A program made the translations under genes and the position numbers. Below, piece by piece: positions 1-11,844 of a stretch of DNA of 64,000 bases; position 1 is the first letter of the stretch, and every line of letters begins with the position of its first letter. The notes below the pieces were generated by a model that ran no database searches, was not told the DNA's origin, and saw only the letters and a list, made by a program, of their open reading frames with translations. This DNA is from Gnetum montanum (taxonomy: Eukaryota; Streptophyta; Gnetopsida; Gnetales; Gnetaceae). The stretch covers positions 1,572,627 through 1,636,626 of the forward strand of contig MNCI01023457.1 of NCBI GenBank assembly GCA_015680685.1, read 5' to 3'.

Positions 1-501
1 AGGTTGTAATAATGTTTTCTTATAGAATTACTTAGATCAATTTAGATAAACACCTTAGAGCCTTTTACAAAGGCTAATTTCACCTTCGACTAGATTTTTT
101 GTCCAAATTTGTTAAGTAATATCTATTGGTCATAACATTTTTTGTGCTTTGCTTCATGCAAGGTCTTTTTGAGTTCTATCCTTATCATAGTGGAGCTAGT
201 TGGTATCTTGTGCTACATTGGTCATCCCAACAAGGTACATTACTAATAGGCTGCTTCCTGAGACTATTGAGGGACTAACAAATGTCATAAGTTCATGTTA
301 CATTTTAGAGATCTAGACAATGCCAAAATATAGTTAGTATAATACTAACAAAACTCTTATTGTGGTGCATAGAGCCCACACATTATTTCAAAACCCACTT
401 GGCACCATGTACTATCTACAAGGGTAAACATGGTTATTGTAATGCTTTTATGCTTTTGGTTTGATTACCTTCCCTAACTTCATTTATTTAACTTCTTGCA
501 G

Positions 502-3500
502 GTACAAGGTCAACAATCAAGGCTTGATCATCAATGATCAAATCCTAGTAGTGGTTCAAACTAATTTGGATGAATTCACCAAGAGTTCCCAAATCAAAGC
601 TATTGTGTATCAATAGTTAAGAAGGGACTTTGATGAATACACCACTAGGTTTAAACGTGTATACAAAAAGTACAAGAATGATGGGATGATGCACAACTGG
701 TGCATGGATGCTGATAGCATAGATTGAACCCTTGTAGCTAGAACCTCCACACTTCAAAAGAAAAGTAAAGGTAAACATATAGCTTCTAGTGTTTTATGTA
801 TCTAAGTATTTTATTGCTTTTCTTGGTTGTTGAAATTTTTCATATTGATGCTAACCTTTGGTTATTGCTTCACAAGACCTTCCACCTCAGCTGATGTTAC
901 TATACCACTTTCATGTTCACATCATGAGGATGCCCTCATCCTAAAGTTTGGTAATGTGACATTAGTATAGGAATTGCTAATGGGGTAGGCACCTAGATAC
1001 GTTCAAGAAAACATCCAACATGCATGTTTGCTCGATGTATTCATGGCACCTGTCCTTTCTATTCTAGTTGTAGAGATGCTACATGTCATCAACTCCTTTG
1101 ATGAGAAGGTTGATCATTTTAGTACTATCATCCAAGGTGTTAAGGTAAACATGGACATAGGTGTTGGCCTCTTTCCTAACTTGTTTAGTGTACCTATTAA
1201 TGGGACAAAGGTTTTCACTAGGATAGTATGGGAGTTAGGCCACCGCAAGGAGGTTCTAGAGTGGCTTGATGCCAACATGGGTCACTCTGGAATTTTGATG
1301 GATAGCTTCATGAACCCTAATGATAAGGAATTATATTTTGTTTAGGTCTCATGCATTTTCCAAACTACTATCACAAAAGAAGGTAATTGACCTAGCACAT
1401 GGATGGACCTTTAAGAAGATCTTGATGGAGGACATCAAATTTGATTACGATGGAGGACATCCGATTTGATTACGTGATTACTTTGGCTATTGGGCTTTGA
1501 GAGGATATCCTTAGACTCCATGTTGACACCTCTATGATAATCCACATGCACTTTGCATTTTTTGTAGGTTATCTAAAGAGGTTTGTGGACTTTCTGGTGG
1601 TGCATAGGGATGGACAATGGATTTCCCAAGACCCAAGCTAGCTTTCTAGGACTTGGATAAAGCACATCTATTCAACAATGCAGGCTCAGAACCCACCAGA
1701 GGGGATCAACAATGAATTTTGATGTTAGGTAGTATGGGTCTCTTGATAATACTAATGATGATGATCCCCTCTCATTTCCCACTAGTATTCAAGATGCCAA
1801 ACAATGGTACATGAAGGCCAAATAGGTAGCTAGGGAGAAATTCAAGAGGCCTATGGATGAGGCACCCCCAACATTAGATCATCCTACCCTAAAGAAGCTT
1901 AAGTTTAAGTTTAAGCCATCACAACATGCAGTTGTATGTATGCTTTATTTAAATTTTGTTATCTTATGTTTTAAAAATTTATGGCTACTTTATATTTTCA
2001 TGTGTTAACTTGTTTTCTATGTGTTACGATTGTAGATAAGCATTCGATTAGTAGCCCAAGCTACTGCCAAGGTAGAACAAAGGCATGCAGAAGAGGAACT
2101 CCTAAAGCAACCAATGGTTGAAGGACTTGCCAATGTAGGCATAGACAATTTAGATGCCTTGTTTGGTGAGGTGGTATCAGGTACCTCTCCCATCATCATC
2201 CCAAAGGAGGGAGATGAGGAGGAGCCATGTATGCCTATGCCTTAATATTTTTGTTATATCTCATTGATTTTCTTTGGCTGTCATCCTAACCGTTCAATGA
2301 TTGTTATGCTTATAGTGGTTCCTAAGCCACTAGTACCAGCTTCTATCTAAGTTTCATTTGAAACCATGAGTAGAGACTCTAGACAAAGTGGAGTTCTTGC
2401 ATGAGATGGCTAAGGACATCATTGATCGGTTGCATTAGGTTGCACCTGAGATAGGTAAGGATTTTTGTTTTATATGCTTAAGTCATGGGCTTTACTTGCA
2501 TTATGGATATCTTAGGTTATGCTTTATGGTTGCATTTTATGCTTATGTAGTATCATTCATGGAGGGGGACCCTAGCAAATACATGAAGGTAGACTCCTTT
2601 CCTAAGCTTTTCTCTAATGTGTTTAGTGTACCCGTGAAGTTTTATAAGATCACTACTAATTTAGTGATGTTGTGTGCAAAAAATTCATGGGAGCTAGAGA
2701 GGTCTAACGAATACCTATGGGAGGAAGTTGTGGTCTTAAGGAAAAAGACTTAAAGGCAAGAGGACACAATTAGAGATCTCTAAGACTATAAAGCCTTTGT
2801 GAAAACCAAAGTAGCTAACTCAAAGAAGTTACAAACTAAGTTCACGTGGGCCTACTACTGGCATGTTGTTGAGGACAAAGTAGCAGTCCTACAGGAGATG
2901 GTAGAATAATGTATGTAGATGGACCTCATCTCCCAAAAGATTGAGGATTGGAAGGATCACTGCACTTGGGTCCTAGAGTGGGGCAAGACACAAAAGGCCC
3001 ACAAGCATCAATATAAGGTAGATCATGGGGTCTACCTAAAGGGACATAAGGAGGAGTTGATTAAACTACGCAAGAGAGATCTATTCATTTAGGGGACTCA
3101 AGAAGAGAGTGCTTATCAACTTTTTGAAAGTACTTTCAAGGTGGAGCAATCCCCTCCTATTCAGATCATCATGGCTATAGGTGAGACCTCTACAAATACT
3201 ACTACTCATGAGCCTCCTACTTGAACTCCTATAGAGAGGTTTGACATTCTTTTTGGCATTGATCTTGGGGATGCTAACTGGGTCAACATGATAGAGGACC
3301 AAATCCTCCATCATTTGGAGGAAGGCCTTTCCTATCTACCCCCAAAAATAATGGAGTTGAAATCTCCACAGGTTTGATACATTTTATGTTTTAGTCTTTA
3401 TTCTAAGTTATGATTTTGGCTATGGGTTACTAATTGGCTATATTTTTTTGCATTTCAAGCCTCAAGAGACATTAGCAGCCCCAACAATGAGAGTGGGAAT

Positions 3501-3551
3501 GACCAACCACTTCCTCCTCGAGATGCCACTCAGCTACCTCCTTTAGTTTAG
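502..3551 (+). pseudogene. Decayed multi-exon ORF of unknown function, antisense to the neighbouring gypsy element
   Basis: A run of exon-like stretches reads on the plus strand, each broken by a few stops but bounded by consensus splice sites. Exon-like blocks are about 502-770 (acceptor TTGCAG, donor AAAG/GTAAAC), ~891-1345 onward, to 1933, 2036-2228, 2316-2454, 2551-3371 and 3460-~3551. Introns are 1934-2035 (GTATGT..TTGTAG), 2229-2315, 2455-2550 (GTAAGG..ATGTAG) and 3372-3459. The longest open piece (1028-1345) encodes 105 residues. The 2551-3371 block is rich in charged heptad-like segments (for example EYLWEEVVVLRKK) that suggest a coiled coil. I recognise no domain. Its place beyond the protease remnant of a minus-strand gypsy element and its opposite orientation recall the antisense ORF of Tat-type elements; that link is inference. 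Confidence 0.4.
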
Positions 3552-3889
3552 CTTGTTTTTGTTATTATGTTGATGGCTATGATTAGCCAAGACTATGTTA
3601 TTGATGGTTGTTATTCTTTGACATTTTTGCCACACAATGTGGCCATGGCTATGTATGTTATGGACATTTTAATTTTAAATTTAAATATTACTTTTATTTT
3701 GGCTATAAGCATTTATAGTAGTAGTAAATATTATAAATGTTGTAAACCTTTAAAACAACTATGTTGATGTTTTTGGTTATAAAATCAAATGGCTAATCAA
3801 TGCGATAATAAGCTAAGAAAAGAGAGATATAGTAATGAAAAGGATGTTTTCTAGTTTTAGGCGATTGTAGGGTTAGGTTATATAGTTTT

Positions 3890-4063
3890 GCTAGTTTAAG
3901 GTCTTAGTGGACCATAATGTCAGTTTAATGTCTTAGCGGATGTTAGTGTCAGTTTAATGTCTTAGCGGATAGAAGTGCCAATTTAACATCTTAGTGAACA
4001 CTAGTGCCAATTTAACATCTTAGTAGATGATAATGCCAGTTTAATGTCTTAGTCGATGTGGTC
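3890..4063. repeat. Minisatellite, six tandem copies of a 29 bp unit
   Basis: Six head-to-tail units start at 3890, 3919, 3948, 3977, 4006 and 4035. The core is GYCARTTTAAYRTCTTAG followed by a variable 11 bases. The period of 29 is not a multiple of three, so this is not coding. It lies between the protease remnant of element E1 and the antisense ORF, the type of position where OTA-clade gypsy elements often carry tandem repeats. Confidence 0.9.
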
Positions 4064-4279
4064 TAGGAGAGATGCTTTTTAGATGTTTAAAACATAAGTA
4101 AAAAAATAAAGAAAGGTTGTAGATAAAAATGCACATGAACTTAGGCTACATGCATTAGGCTATCTGCATAAAGTGTAAAACAAAAATAACATATGTAATA
4201 AACTATAAATGAAAAGTAAGCCTATATGGCTATTAGTGCATTTGGTCATAGTGGCATGGAAAGATTAAGGTAAACTTCA

Positions 4280-5098
4280 CTTGTACACGTTCTTCCTAAT
4301 CTTTACAAGATTAGGGAATGAGTAAGGCCTACTCTACACAAGCTTGTATTCGTCATCCCCTTCACTTATGATGTTAAAATGGAGTTCATCCCATAAGGTA
4401 TCCCATCGCCTATTGTTATCATTGTTGGCTATCTTAGGTTTTTACTAGCTTCTTCTTGAAGATCCACTTCAAACCCCTATTCTATATCTACATTGTTGAT
4501 AGAAAGGGGAGCCGCATTATCATCATGAATGATGATTTCACCTCCTTCGTAAGTAAGGTGAATTTCTTGATGGATGGGTAAGGACACAGCTCATAACTAA
4601 GCCAACCAAGGTTCTTCCAAGATTAGGTTGAATCTTGATATCTCTTTCACCACCAAGAAGTTTGTGATTGTAGAAAATTATTTCTCAAGCTACAAAATCA
4701 AAAGAGATAGATCCCTTCATGGTAACTCTTGATCAATTGAAGGACTTAAGAGCTACAGTGGTTGTAGGTTGTACTTGCTTAGTTAAGCCCAAGCCTTCAA
4801 TGATGGTGCATGGGATGATGTTGGATGCAAATCCATCATCAACATGCACCTGATGTATTCTAAATTGTCTTTTACATATGGTTATGAATAAAGGGGCTTT
4901 ATTCACTCTGCCAATTTGGGGATTAATCTTAATTTTACTATTGCAAAATGTTAAGGGTGTTGACTTTTCCTCCCTTGCTAATGGAGGAATCATCACTGCA
5001 TGGATGGCTTGCTCATTAGCAGGAATATCCTCACTAATGGGTATGGAGGTCAACGTTCTAACTAGTGCCTCATAATGTGTTGCGGAAGTCATGATCAA
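4280..5098 (-). pseudogene. Ty3/gypsy retropepsin (protease) remnant of element E1
   Basis: The open piece at 4733-5098 encodes 121 residues. Its second half matches a plant gypsy aspartic protease: PLFITICKRQF, then VDDGFASNI where the family usually has VDNGSAVNI, then IEGLGL. The active-site Asp-x-Gly survives as DDG. Homology continues with stops to about 4280, where IISEGDDEYKL resembles the segment after the flap in gypsy polyproteins. No RT, RNase H or INT follows before the minisatellite, so the element has lost these or never had them. Minus-strand order from gag (7867) to protease is normal for gypsy. Confidence 0.7.
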
Positions 5099-7867
5099 TT
5101 CATATAAGCTTAGGGTTGTGTTTTTCTACTTGAGGTATTACCTAATCTGGTCCATTGCACTAAGGAATTTTTTGCCTTTAGCCATGGGCTTATCACCTCG
5201 GTTTTGCTTAACTTCCTCCAAGCATCCCAAAATGTGGACTTTGGCTTTAGGATTTGGCTATTGTGGCTCTTCCTTGTTGTTTTGGTTGTGGGATTTAGTG
5301 TCCTCCTATGGCTCATTAGTTGAAGGGGATGGAATATAGGAGGTCATTTGTATAGCCAAAATGGGAGTGGGCTTCGGTGGATCCACTTCCTGTCATACCC
5401 CTATCTGCTTATCTCCCTTGTTACCAATCCTTTTCTTATGCTTCTTCCTTTGGTTGGCTATAGTTTTTTTATTGTCAACCATTGTCTATAAGGAAGAGGC
5501 AGTAGCATTGGCCACCACAAGGGGTTGTTGTGTAATTGTTTAGGCTATGGTTGTTTGAGTTGTATTAGGTTGGAAGACCTTGATGACAAAAGGTTCCCTT
5601 GAAGGAATTTGTGATGGTACTCTTACATGAAAGGAGGTCTTGAGTTATGGAAAGCCAAAGAAGCTCTTTCATTATAGAGGGGGTACTTGAATCACGAATG
5701 GTTCTCTAGTGGATCTCTGATTGTCATTGATGTTGAATGCTGAAATAACCTAAGGGCTATCATTACCATTCAATGGGTCTTTGTAAACCTACATTGACTA
5801 GCTTTGTCGTCGAACTGAGTTAGAAGCATCTAAGACTAGTTCCCCCTATTTATCATCCTTTGCAAGTCATCCTTTAGCATAAGGCATAAGTCTATATCAT
5901 GATTAGGCAGTTGATGATAATGGTAGAAGCACTCTAGCTTAAAGTATTTAGGCAACTAGGGATCATCCTTCATTGCCCAAGTGGGATCTTTGGCTATTTT
6001 GCATAGTCGCTCATGTTTCTTTTGAGTGACTTTAGTCATTTTTTTATGTTGCATGTGTCCACTTATTAATAGTCATTCTAGCAAGTCAAATGGTTTTAAT
6101 GGCAATGTAGTGTATTTAGACTTGTCCTTCCTTTCAAAGTTAGGTCTATTTATTGTTGATGCAGTGATCCCAAAATTTGATGGTTGGATATTATGATCAT
6201 TGGTGAGGGCCTTGGGTAGGTTGACCTTTAGCCCTTGGTTCATGGTCTTGGTTTCCTTAGTTACAATTGCTATGGTAGTGTTTTTTTGTTTGCTCTTTTC
6301 CCTATCTCTTTGAGTATGTTGGTTTTTATATGATATGTAGGTTGGATCATGACTAGCCTCTATAGCATCCTCTATATTTTTAGTTTGCAAGAATGCTTGA
6401 CTAAGAGACCATGGATCAAGGTAACAGAGTTTAGAATTAATGAAGTCATTAACTACTCCCTTGAATATGGCTAACAAGTGGGCTTTGGCTATGGGCTCTA
6501 GTATTTCATTCAACAGTTCATTCCACTACTGAATGAATTTCTGTATGGGTTCTAAGGGCCCCTACTTGAACTTCATGAGTTGGTCAATAATTGTATCAAG
6601 CTTCAAGTTATACTTGAAGTGGTTAAAAAAATCAGCTACTAAGTCCTCCAAAGAGGATATGGATCCTTTGGACAATGCATGATACCAATCAAGTGCTTTC
6701 CTAGTCAAAAATCCTTATGATGGTATGAGGCCATGATTGTAAGAGTAAACATTCAAATAAAAAGATAATAAGGTGAGCATCAAGGTCACCTTCTTCATTA
6801 TATTTGCTAAACTAGAAAATGGGAACACTAGGAGGAATTTTCAAGGGTGGGACTACAAGACTTATTGAACTGTCCTAGTAGAAGTTCATAATCTTGACAG
6901 TCTGTGTGGTAGAGACATTAAGCCTGTTCAACTTCTCTGTTAGATCTTGGATCATTTGGATGCTTGATCCAAGCCTTGCATTGGCCCCATAGGTTGTAGG
7001 ATTTGTCCATAAGGTTGTGGTATTTGTTGTGAGGCTTGTGCCCTTGCTATGGGTTGCATGATAGAAGGAAAAGGTTATGCTATGGTTGTGGCTTGTGGGC
7101 TAAACAAAGAAAAGATGTTTGTGCTAGTACTAGAGACACAAATGGGAAAAATGGGGTATATGACCCTTATGTTGCTTGGGGTCCCATGGTCGATGCCACA
7201 TGAGTAGTTAATAGATTTGTGATGGTAAAAACCATCATTAATGATTTTATGTATCGAGACTATGTTGCAAATGACATTGATGTGCTATAGTTGGTTGTTT
7301 GTGACATTGTCTGAGTGTGATTTGTGGCTACAACCAACATGGGATTTTCCATAGTAGGGTAGGAAGGAGTGGAAGATAGTGGAACCATGCCCATGGAGAA
7401 AACAAAAGAATTAGGAGAAGGTTATATGACTTTGGGGGATTTTTGTTGAAATAGTCCTCCAAGGATGTTTTTAGGCTCAAACTCTAGCTTAAATTCATTC
7501 ACCTCTTTTTGTAATTCCCCAAAGGTAGGCTTGTCATCTTCTTCTTCATAAAAAGATGCTAGAATGCTAGAATAGATATTGTTAAGGGAAATTTCTTCAT
7601 ACAAGAAAGGGATGTACTCTTTCCCACCCTTGTGTATGAGCTCAATCTCCCTTTTGGCCTTAGCTTCAATTCATGGAATTAGCATGCCTACCTATATTTT
7701 GGCACAAATGAAGTTATAATGGTCTTCATTATGGATACAAAATTAGGAATCTCCCATTTGACCCTTAAATATCACCTACACTCCATGATGGTAGGGTCTT
7801 TGGGATCATAGACCCTCATGTTTTGTTGGAGAGTGAGGGGCAATTTGCTGGACTTTTGGAAAGACAT
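5099..7867 (-). pseudogene. Ty3/gypsy gag of element E1, degenerate
   Basis: Reading starts at an ATG at 7865-7867 (MSFQKSSKLPLT...) and gives the opening VYDPKDPTIMECR seen in gag proteins of this type. The retrotransposon gag (capsid) domain is clear at about 6720-6470: LTRKALDWYHALSKGSISSL, then a WNELLNEILEPI segment and the 146-residue open piece at 6073-6513. Several stops and frame changes interrupt it. The part between 5099 and 6072 is presumably the gag C terminus and the gag-protease linker, but I cannot read a zinc knuckle there. The shared orientation with the protease downstream supports one transcription unit. Confidence 0.7.
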
Positions 7868-8044
7868 GGTTATAGTGCTAAGGATTGCTTAAAAATAGGA
7901 TATAAATGGTAAAATAGGAGTAAATTCCAATGAATGGAATTCAAAAACTAATAAATTAAATGAAAATAGAAAAAAATTGATATATATTTGCTATAATTAG
8001 TAAGTTGGGAATGAGGGGGGTTTACCCCTTTACCAAAAATGAAA

Positions 8045-9030
8045 TATTGGTAATGTTGGTTTCAAACCTCACCCAAGTTGGCCTCCCAACCACCTCTACA
8101 TTGGGTATGGAAGTGGAGGAAAGAAGGGGTGGTGAGATAATGGAAATCTCACACCTTCTTATTTCAACCTTGAAGAGAGGGGGGAAAGTTTGAAGACCAC
8201 AATGGAAACTTGGCAATTTTTAAAGATGGTTTTGGTAGGCTACCAACTTTTACCACAAAGGAGGAAAAAGTAGGCTTGGTTGGTATGAAAACCAATTTTA
8301 GTTTGGTGACAAACAATGTGGTAGAAAAAATTAAAAGGTTATTAAGGCTTCCATGTTAGGTTTGCTCTATAAATTCATAGCAGATGTTGTGAATTTTTAG
8401 TACCCAAACCACCTATAGCTTCCATGATGGGGTTTCTACTATAGGAAAGGGGGTAAAGGTAGTGTTGGATTCCATGAGAGTTTTGGCTTCAAAAAACTAA
8501 AAAATGGCTTTTAACTTGCAATAAAAGTAGATGTGGTCATTAAATTGGTTTCAAACCTCACCAACGCTGGCCTCTCAACTACTTCCACATTGGGTATGAT
8601 AGAGTAGGGAAAAGAAGAGGGGATGAGATGATGGGAATCTCTCAAATCCTACCTCAACATTGATGGGGGGAAGGCTAAAAACCAAAGTGCGAAGTTGGTG
8701 TTTTTCCACTAAAATTCGTTTTAGCCAACTACCAATTTTCTCATCTTGGAAAAGTGGGAGGAAAGACAACTCATGGAAGAGTTGAACCATCCACTTTAGA
8801 AACTGGAGAAAATATTTTTGGCAATAAAAAAGAAAAAATAGGGGTAGGAGATATCAATGCTAGCTTTGGCATGTAAAATTTATTGCAAGTGCTGTGAAAA
8901 GCCAAAACCCAACCACCTACAACTTCCACAATGCAATTTTGATCACAGGGAGGGGGGTGGGGGGGGGAGATCAACATTGATTCTTCAAAGGTTTTGGCTA
9001 TAAAAATCAAGAAAAAGCATGAAAAATGGC
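8045..9030. repeat. Imperfect ~490 bp tandem duplication in the E1 leader
   Basis: Two copies start near 8050 and 8540. Both open with GTTTCAAACCTCACC, then TGGCCTC..CAAC..C, an ATTGGGTATG motif and a GATGAGAT-type segment about 90 bases on. The second halves also match (8340-8500 against 8850-9010: the CCAAACCACCTA-type motif followed by a G-rich tract). The block lies between the primer-binding site (9071-9088) and the gag start (7867), so it makes up most of the 1.2 kb leader. No long ORF is convincing here. Confidence 0.65.
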
Positions 9031-9070
9031 AACAAAGATGATAGATCTAGTCACAGAATTTAGGTGAAGG

Positions 9071-9088
9071 CCCTCCTTCTAGTGCCAA
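9071..9088 (-). other. Primer-binding site of element E1
   Basis: On the minus strand this reads TTGGCACTAGAAGGAGGG. The intact nested element K has nearly the same sequence directly after its 5' LTR (TTGGTGCTAGAAGGAGGG at 60665-60682), which supports the call. It lies upstream of gag, with the 5' LTR expected at higher coordinates. I do not assign the primer tRNA. Confidence 0.6.
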
Positions 9089-9927
9089 GAAAAATTGGAA
9101 AAACCTTAATCATTGGAAGAAAACCAAGGATCCTTGATGCAAAAATTTTTCCAACCCCAAATTCCTAGGGCCTCTACAAGAGAAATGGGATTTGAGGTGT
9201 TGTGGCCAGTCTAACAGATCAACTAGGAACTTATGAGATGTGAAACATGGGAATATAAAAAAATCTGAAAAATGCACAAAAAATAAAATTTATTTTTGGA
9301 CATAAAACTCAAAACTTAAAAATTTATTATGAAAGAATAAAGAATAAGTTAGAGAAATGTGTACAAATGGTGCCTAGATGAGAAAAAAGGGGTTCACTTA
9401 TGCAAGAGTTCAAAACCCATTAAAGGTGATGTGATCTACTCCACAATCCAGGTGCTAAGCTACTCTTGATGCTATCAAACCTTCCTTCACTACTACAACC
9501 TTAGATCTACAAGTTGGGTCACTTAAGGCTACAATGCTTCCATGCTAGGGTTCAATAGGGTGCAAGTATGGGAATTTGCAAGAGCTCTTGAGTACTTGAA
9601 AATGCCCCAAGTGTGGAGTTGTAAAATGGTTGAAATTTTTGAAAAATTGCTTATATGCCCAAAGGTTGCTTAACTTGTTGAAAATTTTGGAACCTTGAAA
9701 AGATTATGGAAACCTGTAAATGGTGTTTGAGGTTAGCTTTTATAGGTTTTTTGGATCATGAATAGGACTAAAAATTGGCTATGATTTGGCCACAAATTCA
9801 ATATGAAATGGCTACAAATTGGCTGCCAAATTTAGGTGGGATGGGTGCCCAATTTTGGGGGGTTACTATACATAGTAAGTGCTTTCCCCCATGGCCATTC
9901 CATTTACTATAAATAGTAACCAGGGCA

Positions 9928-10228
9928 CACCTTCCATGTTGGAGATGAATCTTCCATGGTGAGCTCTCCACCATGCTTGTTGAAGTGGCTAGTCAAAGTT
10001 GAAGTGCATGAAGTGATGAATTTTTTCTTTTGTGGCTTCCACGTTGGGGGATTGAATTTTCCACGATGGGGATGAAGACTCCATGCTAGCAAAAAAATTT
10101 CCATGCTGAGGGACAAAAGTTTCGAGGCTCAAGGGAGTTTCTAGGTTGGCAGAAAACTTTCTCATTAAGGGGAAAAAGTCTCTAGGCTATGCATGTGGTC
10201 TCCATGTTGAAGGAAAGAAAGTTTCCAA
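9928..10228. repeat. Degenerate ~20 bp repeats inside the presumed E1 LTR
   Basis: About a dozen divergent units of 18-23 bases follow each other. Most begin YTTCCAYGYTGRGG or TTCYAGGYT and are followed by an A/G-rich tail. Copy-to-copy identity is low, so the array is old or under little constraint. Confidence 0.5.
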
Positions 10229-10379
10229 AACCCCCACTCTTCCATGCCAAGGGTAGGTGAGATCTACTCCCTGCATGTGTTTCTAGTGTAGAAAAATGTA
10301 TAACCCAACCCCCCTCCCCCCCATAAAACCCATCAATTACCTTTTTTGATATTTCAAAATGTATTTTTGACCTCCTCTA

Positions 10380-10432
10380 CTCCTCTCTCTCTCTCTCTCT
10401 CCCCCCCCCCCCCCCCCTCAAAAAAAAAAAAA
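10380..10432. repeat. Low-complexity (CT)n - poly-C - poly-A tract
   Basis: About nine TC repeats run into a block of about 17 C and then about 13 A. On the minus (element-sense) strand this is a polypurine/poly-G run. A second G-rich run for that strand lies nearby at 10309-10322. Confidence 0.9.
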
Positions 10433-10668
10433 GACCAAATATAGACACTAGGTGACTTTTTTCACTTGGGAAATGAGGCTTTGACCACTTATGAGGTATT
10501 TTTGAGTCCAAAAGTATAAAGTACGTGAAATTCCCAATTTTGGGTTACAATTTTCACATTTACAATGAATTTTTACCTTAGGTTTCATGGGATGAAAGCT
10601 ACATGATGAAGATTGATTATAACATGCAAATTTTTGTGGTGTTTCATTTGGCTTCTAAATCATGGTTT

Positions 10669-10680
10669 GCTCTAATACCA
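10669..10680 (-). other. Primer-binding site of an LTR fragment (initiator-Met type)
   Basis: The minus strand reads TGGTATTAGAGC, one base from TGGTATCAGAGC, the usual plant retrotransposon site for initiator tRNA-Met. It lies two bases from the LTR end ...GGGATGTCACA at 10683, the normal spacing. Confidence 0.65.
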
Positions 10681-10682
10681 AA

Positions 10683-11126
10683 TGTGACATCCCATTCTTA
10701 GATTTCATGAAAACACAATTTTTCATCACTTAATTCATCACCTTTATCACATTCATAAGCAATATAATAGAAATATCATTAAATAATTTGAATAATGAAT
10801 AACTAGTAAATGAGCAATTGGTACATGGAATAGGAAAGAAAATAGAAATAAAAATTTTATTAATAAGAGTGGTTTATTGTAATGCCCTCTAGGTTATCTT
10901 CCAATGCCACTTAAACCTTAGAGGAAATCTAGCACTGCCACCATGATTAGGTTGTCCAACCGAAGGGGTGATTAGTCCCTTCTTGTTCTACTTCATCTAG
11001 CTCTCATCACTTACCATTCCAGGCTCCATAACTCCATGCCTGGCATGACCTCTAAACCCAACCTTAAATGGCATTGGTAAAACCCATTCCTAAGGGATAC
11101 ATGAATAATCATAACTCCTCATAACA
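10683..11126 (-). mobile_element. Orphan LTR with PBS of a gypsy element
   Basis: In minus sense the 444 bp segment starts TGTTATGAGG and ends GGGATGTCACA, directly followed by a PBS. The TGT...ACA ends and this PBS type are common in plant chromovirus elements. No coding part of the same element follows: element E1 takes over downstream of the PBS. On the other side it cuts the gag of a copia element at 11127, so it was inserted there. The 5' boundary is chosen from the TG next to the copia sequence and could be off by some bases. Confidence 0.5.
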
Positions 11127-11803
11127 AAGCATCCCTTCATTTGATGGTTAATTTATAGTTTTACAATATGTTTCTACCCTTAACAATGGATAGGACATTA
11201 TGCTTATGAGATTCATCTCATAAGCAATAAGAGCATTTTGGAGCTCTTCAAATTTTAACACTGAAAAGTCTTTGATTTCTTCCATTATAGTGACTTTTGG
11301 TCTAATCATTTTTATGATTACATGGGCTTCTGTCTAATCCTTACCCATTCTTGTAATAGCTATAGCAAGATCATTTTCCCTAGAGAAGTAGTCCTTAATA
11401 TTTTCTCCTTCCTTCATTTTAAGCTTATCATATTTTCTTTGAAATACTAAAAGTTTTGATTCTTTAACTATAGACATGTCCTTCTAAGTTACCTCTAAGG
11501 TTTCCCATATTTCCTTAGTATTTTTACACCAAGCTATTCTATTAAACTCATATTATTCAATGCGTAATATAAAATTTTTTTTTATTTTGAGTTAAACATG
11601 AACTTTTCTTTTTCTTTAGAAGTTCATTTTCTTCATGGCTTAAGTGCTTTAGTGTTGTTGTTGATGGGTAGTATGTAGTCTTCAAGAATTGACTCCCACA
11701 CTTTGAATTCCATGGATTTGAAGAATCCATGCATCCTTGCCTTCCAATATACAAAGTTAAATCCATTGAACATTGATGGCTTTGTGTAAAAAATCTCCTC
11801 CAT
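11127..11803 (-). pseudogene. Ty1/copia gag (UBN2-type), 5' part, degenerate
   Basis: Starting at the ATG at 11801-11803 the protein begins MEEIFYTKPSMFNG and continues FVYWKARMHGFFKS, the typical opening of plant copia gag. A frame change near 11560-11640 separates this from IAWCKNTKEIWETLEV, KLKMKEGENIKDYF and FEELQNALIAYEM. The sequence stops at 11127, where an unrelated gypsy LTR begins. The PBS lies 42 bases upstream, as expected. No copia pol is present in this part of the window. Confidence 0.8.
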
Positions 11804-11844
11804 AGTTCACTCTTGAAACATGAAGCACAAACTTCAGAAAACTA

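Larger units (their letters stand above)
9096..10660 (-). mobile_element. Presumed 5' LTR of gypsy element E1 (ends not resolved)
   Basis: The stretch lies directly upstream (minus sense) of the PBS at 9071-9088 and ends before an unrelated LTR/PBS at 10669-11126, so it should hold the 5' LTR. It has no coding sense. It contains a degenerate repeat field (9928-10228) and a CT/C/A tract (10380-10432). The matching 3' LTR is not in the window, so the termini cannot be fixed by comparison. Confidence 0.4.

Noticed and set aside
3567-3767. 66-codon ORF after the antisense gene
   Set aside because: AT-rich, hydrophobic by composition, after the likely stop of the spliced ORF, with no supporting splice site.
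10380-10432. CT/C/A tract as a polypurine tract of E1
   Set aside because: It lies on the 5' LTR side of gag, not before a 3' LTR, and no LTR terminus follows.
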